Source: Siphonodentalium dalli | Taxonomy: Eukaryota; Mollusca; Scaphopoda; Gadilida; Siphonodentaliidae | Direction of reading: 5' to 3' | Length of the DNA stretch: 64,000 nucleotides | Assembly (NCBI GenBank): GCA_032622095.1 | Contig: CP136061.1 | Location: forward strand, 9,317,787-9,381,786 | Shown: positions 23,886-33,577 of the stretch, one piece after another | Numbering within the stretch: position 1 is the first letter of the stretch | Layout of the letters: every line of letters begins with the position of its first letter | Notes under the pieces: model-generated | The model's input: only the letters and a program-made list of their open reading frames with translations | Databases searched by the model: none | Told to the model about the DNA's origin: nothing | Translations under genes and position numbers: made by a program

Positions 23886-25783
23886 TCAGGAATCAATTAT
23901 ACAATCTCGCATCTTTTCTGCAACAGCTAAGTGGTCATTAAGTGTATAATGGAGGTATCGTTTATACACGTCACTGGCCCAATCTCCCGTGAGTTGAATA
24001 AGTTCGGTTGGAATATTCGGATGGAAAACAAAACTACAACCCCCACGACGGAATGAGTGAGTAGAATAGTGAGTAGAACGGTTCCAGGCCTATGGCCTTT
24101 ATACAATGCCTAAGGTACTTTTGTAATTGTATATAAGTTATTGCCATTTTACGATTTCCCTGTACACGCATAAATGCTGGGTCGTCACTATTTCCAGGTG
24201 TGAGTGAAACCATATTTTTATATGCGGATATCTGACAAAGGTTACTTTGGTGAATTTCGATTAATGGTAATTTAAGCATCCTCTGGCCATATTGAAGGTC
24301 TTCGACCACGTAATAATAACTAACAGAAAAACTGTATGAGCCACAAAACTCCCACGGAGTAGCTATTTTGTTTCGTCAAAGGAAATTACTTTTGTTGACA
24401 CTAAATTTGATTTTCTGAGCATGAGAAAAAATGCTACTATGAATAAACACCAATATGTTGCATGAAGAGCGTTATTATGTTTCAGGATATTATAAATTGT
24501 CTCAAGTATTTCAAGGGTATTTGGCAATGCTTGGTGAGGACAGTGTGGATGAAGCCTGGCGCAGTGCGAGAGTGAGCTCATAAGCATCAAATGGTTCGGT
24601 ACTTTGACCAAGTCTCAAATGAAGCAATCTGACTCCACTTAGATAATTTCGTATCGCATCAGTTGTTTTGAAACTCCTACTCAAAAATTGTAAATATAGC
24701 TTTAAAATTTGTACAGTTGTGGGTACTGGTTGTATGCAAAAATATACACAAAACAAATAATATGCTCTCCATTGTATGATGAGATTTTTATTTGTACCCT
24801 GTGCGAAAGCACTTGAAATAGAGTGCTTTGCTTCTTGTTCCAGTAAACGAAGCTCAGCACCTAAAATGGAAAAAATTAGGCTATATTTTTACCAACCACT
24901 TGACAATCTGAAAATAATGCTCATCTTTCACTATGGTTTCGCTATGCTTTGATTGGTCAAACTGGGAAAGAAACAATGTTGGATACTTGTTGTCGACAGT
25001 ATCCCATCTGGACCAATCAGCGATTTTCACAGCCTGCTATATGAACAGCTCGCAATTCGAACTGAAATTTTGCCGCCATATAGCATATTTCTCTCAAACA
25101 TGATTGCATTACTGCATTTCTGGAGGAACCTTTATTCAGAACAGTAACATAAGTACTGTTGTCACACTTAATCTGAATTCTTTTACCAGATAGCTTGTTA
25201 CTAGATAACAAACCACGATGGACATTAATTCTAACTGATTAATGTGTGTGCATAAGATAAGTGTGTCTTCTGGAAACTTGGCATGGAAGTACCACCACAT
25301 GAAAACATTGTCGAATCCGACATAATGATTTCGTCTGGAGAAGACCAATCCTCCCATGCCATCATGGAGACACCATTAAACTCATGCAAATAATGAGACC
25401 ACCACTTTAAATCCATTTTAACATACATTGGAATTAAATTAACATGATTGATTTCATTCTCTGAATTTAGTTTGCGAAGCCAATTTAGAATTTGGGACAC
25501 GAATACACACCCTGGTCGGACACATGCCGATACAAAAATTGGAGTTTGCCCAACAGGGATTGAATTTCTTTTACAGTTGCGTTTTTCTTTTCTTTCCACA
25601 TATTCACAAGATTTCAAATTTCACGAACCCTCTCTTCTGTAACTTCCAATGAAAGTTTATCAGTATCTAATGTAACGCCTAAAACGTCATCCTAGTAGAT
25701 GGAGCACAAGCTTTCTCGGTTGCCTCCTTCAGACCCCATACATCTAACACTTGCTTCAATATCTCGAATGATTCATCTGCTTT
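23886..25783 (-). pseudogene. DIRS-like tyrosine-recombinase retroelement fragment (RT end, RNase H, YR)
   Basis: Several minus-strand frames in order make up the 3' half of a DIRS-type pol. About 25780-25620 gives the end of the RT palm/thumb. 25617-25231 is the connection region, with a VRPGCVFVSQILNWLRKL stretch and DLKWWSHYL. 25211-25017 is an RNase H-like block with KCDNSTYVTVLNKG and AVHIAGCEN. 24756-23886 is a tyrosine recombinase with FLMLRKSNLV, HSFRRGG (the HxxR pair) and a terminal DVYKRYLHY (candidate nucleophile Tyr). Frameshifts separate the pieces, and the upstream gag/RT is absent at a sharp junction near 25784. Order and motifs fit DIRS/Ngaro-type elements rather than Crypton, which lacks RT. 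Confidence 0.82.
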
Positions 25784-26065
25784 ATCAGGGGTGCTATTCA
25801 CCAAGCGAGACTATTTTATAAACCAGGTAGTTTATATGGTAGCGGCTGAACGCAAAGGTATCTTTGCTTTGGCGCAAACGACACACGCTATCGATGGTGT
25901 GATTGATCCAATCTATCAGATTTGTCACCTGTCAATTGACGCTGTCTTACGACTAATTCATGATCACTCACCGGCCACAATCGGCATGTACAGCGGTATA
26001 ATTTTTGGGTATAATTGTGTGGAGACTCATGCTTGCATTTATATATCTGCAGAATGATTATATTA
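25784..26065 (+). repeat. Repeat unit starting CAGGGGTGCTATTCACC
   Basis: This block replaces the DIRS element at its 5' break. A diverged inverted relative (ending GGTGAATAGCACCCCTG) lies at 28115-28305. Phrases such as CTATTTTATAAACC and GGTAG are shared in opposite orientation. The 88-codon frame across it has no recognisable domain. Confidence 0.5.
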
Positions 26066-26265
26066 ATGAGGTTTTTTAATTAGCGCAGTGTGAAAATGAA
26101 GAGCCAAGAAGATAACGTCTAAGAAGAATTTTGTTTGTGTTTTGGTTCTGTTTGGATATTTCCCTGCTATTTCCAAAGAAATTTCTTTCCATGCATCATT
26201 TTTCCGGCGCTGGTTTCTTTGTTTTTTAATATTTTGATTCTTCTCTCCACAATGCTCGTCGGCAT

Positions 26266-26298
<33 letters not shown>

Positions 26299-26765
26299 CT
26301 GGAAATCAATTGCACATATAGGGCCCAAAAAAATTTTCCCGACCCCGAGGACGCCGTTCTTCAAAAACAGTGTTAACTGCATTTCAATCCCATTCCACTA
26401 TCCTTTTTTGGGTACAAAGTGTGTAAAATTAAGACTCAAGCAATAACATCCTTAATCGGTAAAGCACAGGCCAGAAAAACGAAAAATAAACTGCATTTCC
26501 AGGTGTTTCCTGGTGTTTCCAGTATCTAACAACAATAATAAAGCATTGTGTAGGTACACTGCATGTCACAAATTCCCCTAGACCGCATTATAGCCTTAAT
26601 ATATCGAGCGTGTTTAGTCTGACAGAGAACACTGGCCAGTGTAAATAGTGGTAAACAGGTCAGGGGTTCTACAATTAGTTGTGCATGATCAAAGAACTCT
26701 TTAGTCTTATCCACCGGGGTGGGTGAGGAGGGGAATTGTTTTGGTTGGGTATACACATAGATATA
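26066..26765. other. Intergenic with a long G homopolymer
   Basis: An uninterrupted G run covers about 26266-26298. Glycine-rich and proline-rich frames across it on both strands are artefacts. No gene supported. Confidence 0.5.
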
Positions 26766-27215
26766 TGGTTATTATACCCCCGATATTAGTTGGCGGTATA
26801 TAGTCGACGTCTCGTGCCGTCCGTCCGTACAAACATTTTGCATCATAACTCAAGAGTCGGTTGTCATATTTTGATGCTCTATGACATGTGACGGACCAGA
26901 AATGGGGAACGAATATGCATAATATCACGGATTGTGAGTATCAATGCCTACCAGAGTTATCCATTGGCACTGTTTATGAAATTCAATCCGTACAAAGTTT
27001 TTGCCATATAAGTTGAAGTGTCGGTTGTCGAATTTTGAAGTGGTTTGGTATGGTGATAGACCTGATTGATACGGGAAGGATGTATGCAAATATTACTGCA
27101 TATCACAGGTTTTGCCTGTCGATGCATACCAGAGCTACCAACTTGGTTCCATCCGCAAACACATTTTGCATTATTATAACTCAACCATTTGTATGTATAT
27201 TTGTGCACTAGAGTC
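26766..27215 (+). mobile_element. Pearl-like element, partial
   Basis: Starts TTATTATACCCCCGATATTA followed by GTTGGCGGTATATAGTCGAC and CCGTCCGTCC, then two diverged monomers (TTTTGCATCATAACTC, GGTTGTC, TACCAGAG). No clear closing motif, so it is probably 3'-truncated. Confidence 0.6.
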
Positions 27216-28114
27216 TGCAGTCAGATTATATTCTTGATTTTAGTTTGAACTTTGAAGACATTGAAGAACGTCATTTCTCAAAGCATCTGAATGCATCATA
27301 TTATTTCAGTTCATCTATTTGTAAGCGATAACAGTATACAATTAGTATTGTACATGTAGTTTAGTCTTGTTGAGCAGTATTTAAGCTTCAAGATGAAGTT
27401 CGTAAATTCAAGAAGAATAGCGTCACCTTCTGTTGGGATTGTCTGAACAATAAACAGTAACGGCCATTCATCATAACCATTTCAGTTTTATTTGGATAAG
27501 TGCTGCAAATTAACATTACTTGCAATCATTAAAAAGATGAGAAGTAACCAGAAGGAATGAATTACAGTATTTCAGACATTAGAAATTTATGAGATACCCT
27601 TTTCAATTTCACATTATGCAACAATCGGGTCAATGATATCTAGTCATCATTGAGTTTTCACCATGTTCATGTAGTATTTGTGATACAGTTTTTTTAATTT
27701 TATTACTTTTATTCGGGTAATACAACTGGGTAATACATTAATTTTTTTTACTAAATTACGGTTTTCCACTGAGAAGTGGGACGGGATCCTGTGAAATCCA
27801 GAATGTTGCTAAATATGAGGCTAAATAGTCACTATATATAGCTGTCTATATAGCCATATGCCAACCAACATGATACTAACATGCTTACAAACAACATTAC
27901 ATGGTCAGTACTTGTAAATTGTTTGAAAAAAAAACCATTTTGGAAAAATATTACAAGCACGATTGTTTCGGCCTCTGGATCACCCACCCACCCACCCCGG
28001 CCCTATATACGGATTTTTTTTGTAGACCCCCTCATGTCGTCGGTGGTATATTTTGCCCCACGTCCTTTTCCTCGGTTGCTCATTGTTGAAATGTGTACAA
28101 ACGTGTACTGTTAC
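27216..28114. other. No recognisable feature
   Basis: AT-rich, with TAGCTGTCTATATAGCCATA at about 27837. Frames at 27881-28285 are proline-rich low complexity and overlap the repeat at 28115. Confidence 0.3.
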
Positions 28115-28305
28115 ACGCAGCATGTTTATGTGACCGGTGGTCAATCTATGATTGACGCCAATCACCTTGATTGGATAATCCTATATGGCGCGGCGATATC
28201 TTCCCATCGATATGTCCACCGACAGCTTCGCATTGAGCGTCGCCTCGTAAAACTACCTGGACTATATTATAAACCCAGCCGGTGAATAGCACCCCTGGTG
28301 TCTCA
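28115..28305 (-). repeat. Inverted, diverged relative of the 25784 repeat
   Basis: Read on the minus strand it begins CAGGGGTGCTATTCACCGGC and TATAATATAGTCCAGGTAG, parallel to 25784 onward. The two units face outward around about 2.3 kb of unrelated DNA. I saw no target-site duplication. Confidence 0.45.
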
Positions 28306-28985
28306 ACTCCAGCTATATAAATCGTCAATATAATTTACAATTTGACAACCATAATGTGCACATGAATATGACACTGCGTTTGTGATTCGCTGGCATATAT
28401 ATGCAGCCGACCTGAGCCCCATGCTTAAGACGAAATCAAAATAGATATTCCCATTCCACCGAGTAGATTGATATCTCCAGGATCAATATACATTTGTCTA
28501 AAAGAACACGACAAATCGCGCTTGAAAAGTTTGGAATATTGATCTTTAATTTTAACCAATGCAACTAAAGTATCCACAGAAGGATGTTCATTTTTTTCCC
28601 TTTCAAATGACCATCAAAATTAGGTCCTGTCTCGTTCAAAGCAAATCCATAAATGACAAATTGACCTATCTTAGCCAACAAAGTTGACAACGGATTGTCG
28701 GTTAGCCAATTAATAGTGAACATGTCCAAACAAAATGATTGAACTGTGCGTGGAAGCAAGCGTGTCGGAATTATCGCCAGTGATTTCTGACTTGTGTAAA
28801 CAGCGTGGGCGTATATTTAAAGGGGTAAAGCCTTTTCAAGCGACAGAAAGTTTTCGTCGTCTGTCAATTACCTTATTTGTAGACAAATAAAACCCACTTG
28901 TGCACATATTGTCATTGCCTCACATTGACACTGATTTAAACATGGAGTGATTGCATTGTTATTCTCTATTACTGGTTAAGTTCCC
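28306..28985. other. No recognisable feature
   Basis: No supported gene or repeat. Short frames on the minus strand (28759-28565) lack recognisable domains. Confidence 0.3.
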
Positions 28986-29495
28986 CAATTGAAGTTGGTT
29001 ATGTTCACCCATTACCCCAGTTTCCTGTAATTCATGGAGCACGAACAAAGCATGAATATTCATGGTTATTCATGAATATTCATTCTTTATTCATGATTCA
29101 TATTCATGGTTATGCTTGTTCATGGTTAATCATGGTTTTAAAGGCTGAATTAGCATGAATATATATGAACTTTTGGAAATAGTAAATTTTGCAGGTTTAT
29201 AAGGTAGGAAAAAGTGTGGATAAGCATGAATTATTGCAAACATTAAATTCTAATAGCCATGGACGTATGAATAAGCATGAATAAACATGAATGTATTAAT
29301 GGATTTATATATAATAGTTTTTGTATATATTTTGAGTAAGAAATGTTGGCAAGTCTAATGCAGCGTGTTTAACATTTAAATACAAATAGGATAGCAATTT
29401 TATATCATGAATAACCATGAATATTTTAAGTCTAATATTTAATAAAAAAAGATTCTCGAATTCATCCTTCCATGAACAACCATGAACAATAAGCA
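28986..29495. repeat. ATTCATG-rich palindromic simple repeat
   Basis: Dense, irregular repetition of TATTCATGGTTATTCATGAA-like words and their complements (CATGAATAACCATGAATA). The motif TTCATGAA is itself a palindrome. A related, more regular tract lies at 43000-43390. Confidence 0.7.
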
Positions 29496-29524
29496 GTTAT
29501 AACAATCAAATCAGACCAGACTGT

Positions 29525-29700
29525 GTTTACTAATTAAAGATGGATTATCCCTTCGTAAACAGTCGTAAACACGTTTTATATATTTTGCGGTATTAAGTAA
29601 TAATGTCGAAGACACCTGTCTGGAAATGCTTCTATCAATTAATATTCATTTTATATAAATATTTTCTTATATGATGATAAGGAAGTTGACATATATAATT
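29525..29700. repeat. Copy of the 59.2-59.35 kb repeat end
   Basis: TTAAAGATGGATTATC and the phrase TCTGGAAATGCTTCTATCAA followed by TTAATATTCATTTTAT match 59210-59350. This is one end of the MITE annotated at 59283-59675. Confidence 0.5.
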
Positions 29701-29965
29701 CCCTTATCGAAATGGTTGTTTGCTGCAAGTTAGCGGCAAATGTGCGGCATGTTTGCAGCAAATGGTTTGTTCGCAGAAAGTCAATTGCACATATTCGCAG
29801 ATCTTTGCCGCAAACTTTTTGTTTGCAGTAAATTTTGTTAATGTTTGCTGCAACTTTGCAGAAAATTTAGATTCGAGGCAAACCATTCGCGATAAGTTCA
29901 CAGTAAATTTTATATTAGTTTCAAGTTCGCAGTTAGTGCATTGGAATCTTTGTTCGCCACATGTG
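29701..29965. repeat. Cluster of TTTGC(A/C/T)GCAAA-like words
   Basis: TTTGCTGCAA, TTTGCAGCAAA, TTTGCCGCAAA and TTCGCAGAAAG recur about ten times in 260 bp on both strands. Frames open on both strands (29704-29901 and 29720-30016) result from this self-complementary repetition. Confidence 0.55.
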
Positions 29966-30387
29966 CGTTTTAAACTTGGAATATTTCAATTTTGTTTTCA
30001 CCATATATTTGTTTAAAGTTTGTGTTTGATAATTTGCATCATTAATTTCAACATAATCCACAGCAAAATAAATCAATTCTGACCGTGGTAACATGTGATT
30101 TACCGTGGGGACATTTTTCCTAATTTCGGGGGCTGATTATTTTTTTTAAATTCCGATCTAACAAGCGATGGATTATGCAATTTATGGACAACAAAATTCA
30201 AAATAATGTTTTTAAAAGATTCAATACCCCATGTGGCTTTATCGGTTCTTTTATCGAATAGCTTTATTGTCGCGATCCTGGGTTTATAATCATGAAAACA
30301 AATCAAATATATCGTGGGGGGATGTGCCTTTGAAATCGAAAGTAATAAATTTAAAAGTGAAAAACGGGAACTGGAATATGGAATTGA

Positions 30388-30393
30388 GTCATA
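30388..30393. repeat. Left target-site duplication of the LTR element
   Basis: GTCATA immediately outside the left LTR matches GTCATA at 42178-42183 outside the right LTR. The exact edge is ambiguous by a few bases because the neighbouring bases (A on one side, TA on the other) also match. It supports a single insertion with both ends preserved. Confidence 0.7.
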
Positions 30394-30394
30394 T

Positions 30395-30656
30395 TGTAAA
30401 AATTGGCTGTATATAATAACCAGTTACAATATAATATATAATAATGAACATACTTACTATTAATACATCTTGACACAAACGAGGATTACAAAGGATATAA
30501 ACTGTAGAATTATACGTCTGGATGGTTCGGTTTCTTTATTGTTCTGATTTCTCCGGTTGCTGGTCCACTCGATTTCGACTCCGGATCCTCAGTATAATTT
30601 CCGGTCTAATAAGACTTTCTGCACCATATTTCCGGTTTAATCCCAATTTCACAACA
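30395..30656 (-). repeat. 3' LTR (left copy), 262 bp
   Basis: By eye identical over its whole length to 41916-42177. In element orientation it starts TGTTGTGAAATTGGG and ends TTTTTACA. It contains ACAATAAAGA, a candidate polyadenylation signal, and two copies of ACCGGAAAT plus two related CCGGAG words in its first ~120 bp. The edge is ambiguous by one to three bases at the AATA end. Confidence 0.92.
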
Positions 30657-30672
30657 CTATTCCCTTTTCTTA
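30657..30672 (-). promoter_or_regulatory. Polypurine tract for plus-strand DNA priming
   Basis: Directly next to the 3' LTR the element strand reads AAGAAAAGGGAATAG, then TGTTGTG. This purine run touching the LTR start is where the plus-strand primer is expected. Confidence 0.8.
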
Positions 30673-30714
30673 ATAAAATGCTGTTTCCCCCCGTGACGAA
30701 ATGAATCCCAATTT

Positions 30715-30840
30715 CTGAATGATGAATCCAAAGTTTCTTATTGATAAATGGCGAATCCAAAGTTGTTGAAGAATAACAAATCCAAAGTTGTTGAAGAATA
30801 ACAAATCCAAAGTTGTTGAAGAATGATGAATCCAAAGTGT
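30715..30840 (-). repeat. 24-bp tandem repeat in the element's 3' untranslated region
   Basis: About four to five copies of the unit AATCCAAAGTTGTTGAAGAA plus TAAC (plus-strand reading), the outer copies diverged. It lies between the polypurine tract and the end of the TatD ORF. The frames it creates are artefacts. Confidence 0.85.
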
Positions 30841-31222
30841 TTTACACAGAACTTTACACAATCACAGAAGTTCACAACACAATAAAATAAAAAATAACAC
30901 TGCACCTACTGGCGTACAGCGTCGGAATGAAACAGGAAGTCATGATCATACAAAATGTCAGTCATGGCAGTTTACAAATCCCTGGTGGTATATAATCAGT
31001 CCTGTAAGGTTTACCGGACTGACTCCAAGGATGTGTATAATCAGCTTTACTGACTTGGTCTCCAGTTGGCGGTATTGTTAATCAAAATGAGCACTCTCTA
31101 AATTTTGGAAAGTAGTAGTAATGAGCAGAAGTTTGAGCATGAGAGTGTCTCCTATGAGCCGAAAAGCCAAAAAATAATTTGGAACACCTGATCAACTGAC
31201 ATAAGTAGGGTGAATATGGAGT

Positions 31223-33577
31223 TTAACGGTTGATCGGCTGGATGCCATACAGTCTTTGGGCATTTTCCTGTGTCCGAGCTAACACATCCTCCGGGGATGT
31301 TCCCAGGATCCGTGCTAAGGAGACAGCAACCTCCCCAATGACTGCAGGGGTGGTAAAAGGACGTCCCTGCGAACCGAAATGGGGTGCGTCAGACTCTAAA
31401 AGTAACCTGCCTGGCTTGATGCTTCGAATAGCATCTTTCTGGACTTCATTAAAGCCGGCACAGGCTGTGGTGACCCCGAAATAAGTGTTAGGTCTGAGAT
31501 ACGACCACCGGTCAACCATTTCTCTACATCCAGTGAAACAGTGGAAATGAATCACTTGATGTTCGCGGGTTTCGGTTCTGACTTTATCCAGGGCGTTGTA
31601 GCTGTCATCCTGACCCATATGCTGGCCAGGCCCCCCTCTTAAATGCATAATTAGGGGTTTGCCCCACAAACGCACCATCTCCAAAATTTGCCGGAAGAGA
31701 TTATCCTGAATCAGTTGATCGCTATCCGGTAAAATAATGGAACGATCAAGACCAATTTCGCTGATAGCCACGACAGCCGGGTGTGCTATTAAAGCCTTGA
31801 ATTTAATCATTGTGGCTGGAACCAGTAACTGCTTGATTTTTTTCGGATGACACCCGACAGCGACCTTCCACTGAGAATCACAGGATAAGGTGTTGATATC
31901 TGGGTAATTATCGGGGTCACAATAAATCTGGACGCCACCGATGACAGTGATGGGAAAGGACACTGAAATGTTAGTTGCCTGAATGGCTTCCAGTGCTGTG
32001 AATCTAGCATTCAGTTTGTGACTTTGACACATTCGATCAAGATGAAAATGAGAATCGATTCCCGTTAACTTCCGTTTTGGAATGCCAGACTGGCGAGCTA
32101 GTGATTTTGTCATGGAGGTTAACACAGCTTTATAAGTCGGCTTTGGAATGGTAACGGGAGTCGATTTGATGGATGATGATGATCTAGCAGTTTTCACGCT
32201 GCTGGTAGGCTTAGTCGGCTTTGACACAGGAACGGGAGCCGACTTGGTGGATGATGATGATCTAGCAGTTTTCACGCTGCTGGCAGGCTTAGTCGGCTTT
32301 GAAACAGTAATGGGAGCCGACTTTGATGATGATGATGATCTAACAGTTTTCACGCTGCTAGTAGCCTTAGTCGGCCCTGTGGATGAGGGTTCGACTGGTA
32401 AGGTGTTGGTGCCTGTCTGAGATAAACAAGCTTTCTTTGCTTCGGATGTAACAGAAACCGGATGGGTACGTTTCCGCTCGATAGGCAGGGGATTATTCGC
32501 CCTGTACTGTTGTCTGGCTTCATACGTGTATTGTTGCCGGGCGTCGCAGATTTGCCTATACCGTTCCTTCCTCCTCTGCTTCCGGGTCAGACCGCTCAAA
32601 AGGTTGGTCGGAACCGGAGTAGATTTGGGCGGTTGTACAGGTGAGGTTGATATAATTGGTTTCACCGTTACGGCCGAATTGACCTCGTGTTCGACTGTAT
32701 AAAAATCATGGATGATGCAGGCCGCTGCTATAGCCGTGGGAGCTCGCTCGGGTTTGGAAATGCCAGTGGCTGAAATGATGGACCGAGCTTCATTTAACTC
32801 ATCGACTGGGATTCGATTTTTGACAATGCGATCCCTCAGAATATCCATCAACCAAAAGTGGGAATTCGACTTTTGGAATTTCTGTATTTCACTGTCGGGC
32901 AGTTTATTTAGAAGGGCTGCCAAGACCCGCCAATGGGTCAAACATGCGTTCGAATTGATCCGCGGTGCTATGCTGAACCCACTTGCTGGAGGGGTCACTC
33001 CCATATCAGAGCCAAATGTTCGGATATGGTTGAGTGCCATTACTCCCAAGAAACAGGGCGTAGGAATTGCCTTCACGTCCCAGTGTTCGTTAAGCAAATA
33101 TCTTAGCTTGGTGAGACGAGTTTGCTCATCCAGCTCACGAACATCTGGGCACAAAACTGCAGCGAAATGATTTAAGTCGTCCCTAACTTGGTGACGAAAT
33201 ATTTTGGGCACAGCCCCATAAATGTTGTCAAATTGCCACCAGCATGGTTTAACATGCTGCGTATAAAAATGATGCCGTTGCTGGCCTTTAATAGGACGGT
33301 CACAGTCTTTAAACACACAATAGTCCGGAAGTTGTGTGTCTCGACCGCCTGTACTAACTTCCTTTGACCCTGAAAAGGAAGAGCTTTGTGAGGCTATGGT
33401 TACAGATGGAATTACCGGCGACACTGGGGAATTAGCTTTTGGTGGGCCCACTTGGTTACTTCCAGTGTCGTCCAATATAGCATGAGATATATATCTCACG
33501 CACTGTTCGTCCACTATGCAAGCTGGTGGATGGAAGGCTTCCTCAATCAACTTGCATAGAGGGTTAACGTTGGCCAC
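31223..33577 (-). CDS. Accessory protein with C-terminal TatD-family nuclease, in env position
   Basis: A 784-codon open frame, between pol and the 3' LTR. An N-terminal Cys/His finger candidate has C87, C92, H102/H103 and H108. Residues around 340-390 are basic (RKQRRKERYR). Three repeats rich in SSVKTARSSSS follow at about 400-490. Residues 506-784 form a complete TatD hydrolase: HFH metal pair (510/512), SEIGLD with Glu 607, IMHLRG with His 645, HFHCFTG with His 679 and LLLESDAPH with Asp 730. TatD enzymes are metal-dependent DNases with 3'-5' exonuclease activity on single strands in bacteria and yeast. No signal peptide or membrane segment is evident, so it is not an envelope protein. 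The nominal first codon is GTG; the true N-terminus is probably the preceding frame (34005-33547), joined before a one-base slip. Confidence 0.88.
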   Translation of the reverse strand: MANVNPLCKLIEEAFHPPACIVDEQCVRYISHAILDDTGSNQVGPPKANSPVSPVIPSVTIASQSSSFSGSKEVSTGGRDTQLPDYCVFKDCDRPIKGQQRHHFYTQHVKPCWWQFDNIYGAVPKIFRHQVRDDLNHFAAVLCPDVRELDEQTRLTKLRYLLNEHWDVKAIPTPCFLGVMALNHIRTFGSDMGVTPPASGFSIAPRINSNACLTHWRVLAALLNKLPDSEIQKFQKSNSHFWLMDILRDRIVKNRIPVDELNEARSIISATGISKPERAPTAIAAACIIHDFYTVEHEVNSAVTVKPIISTSPVQPPKSTPVPTNLLSGLTRKQRRKERYRQICDARQQYTYEARQQYRANNPLPIERKRTHPVSVTSEAKKACLSQTGTNTLPVEPSSTGPTKATSSVKTVRSSSSSKSAPITVSKPTKPASSVKTARSSSSTKSAPVPVSKPTKPTSSVKTARSSSSIKSTPVTIPKPTYKAVLTSMTKSLARQSGIPKRKLTGIDSHFHLDRMCQSHKLNARFTALEAIQATNISVSFPITVIGGVQIYCDPDNYPDINTLSCDSQWKVAVGCHPKKIKQLLVPATMIKFKALIAHPAVVAISEIGLDRSIILPDSDQLIQDNLFRQILEMVRLWGKPLIMHLRGGPGQHMGQDDSYNALDKVRTETREHQVIHFHCFTGCREMVDRWSYLRPNTYFGVTTACAGFNEVQKDAIRSIKPGRLLLESDAPHFGSQGRPFTTPAVIGEVAVSLARILGTSPEDVLARTQENAQRLYGIQPINR
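32140..32385 (-). repeat. Three ~75-bp in-frame repeats in the TatD-ORF linker
   Basis: GATCTAGCAGTTTTCACGCT and CGGCTTTGA-like words recur three times at about 75-78 bp spacing, encoding Lys-Pro-Thr plus SSVKTxRSSSS segments. They keep the reading frame, so copy number may vary without breaking the protein. Confidence 0.8.

Noticed and set aside
26135-26446. Poly-Gly frame (+) and poly-Pro frame (-)
   Set aside because: Caused by the G homopolymer at 26266-26298.
28986-29495. Regulatory palindrome array for a homeodomain-type factor
   Set aside because: The ATTCATG words are simple-sequence repetition with drifting spacing; nothing ties them to regulation.
32148-33170. Plus-strand frames of 90 and 152 codons inside the TatD ORF
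   Set aside because: Shadows of the minus-strand coding sequence; the Asp-rich one is the complement of Ser codons in the linker.
31223-33577. An env glycoprotein in the third ORF of the retroelement
   Set aside because: It lies where env would, but has no signal peptide, hydrophobic fusion or transmembrane segment; instead it has a complete TatD domain.
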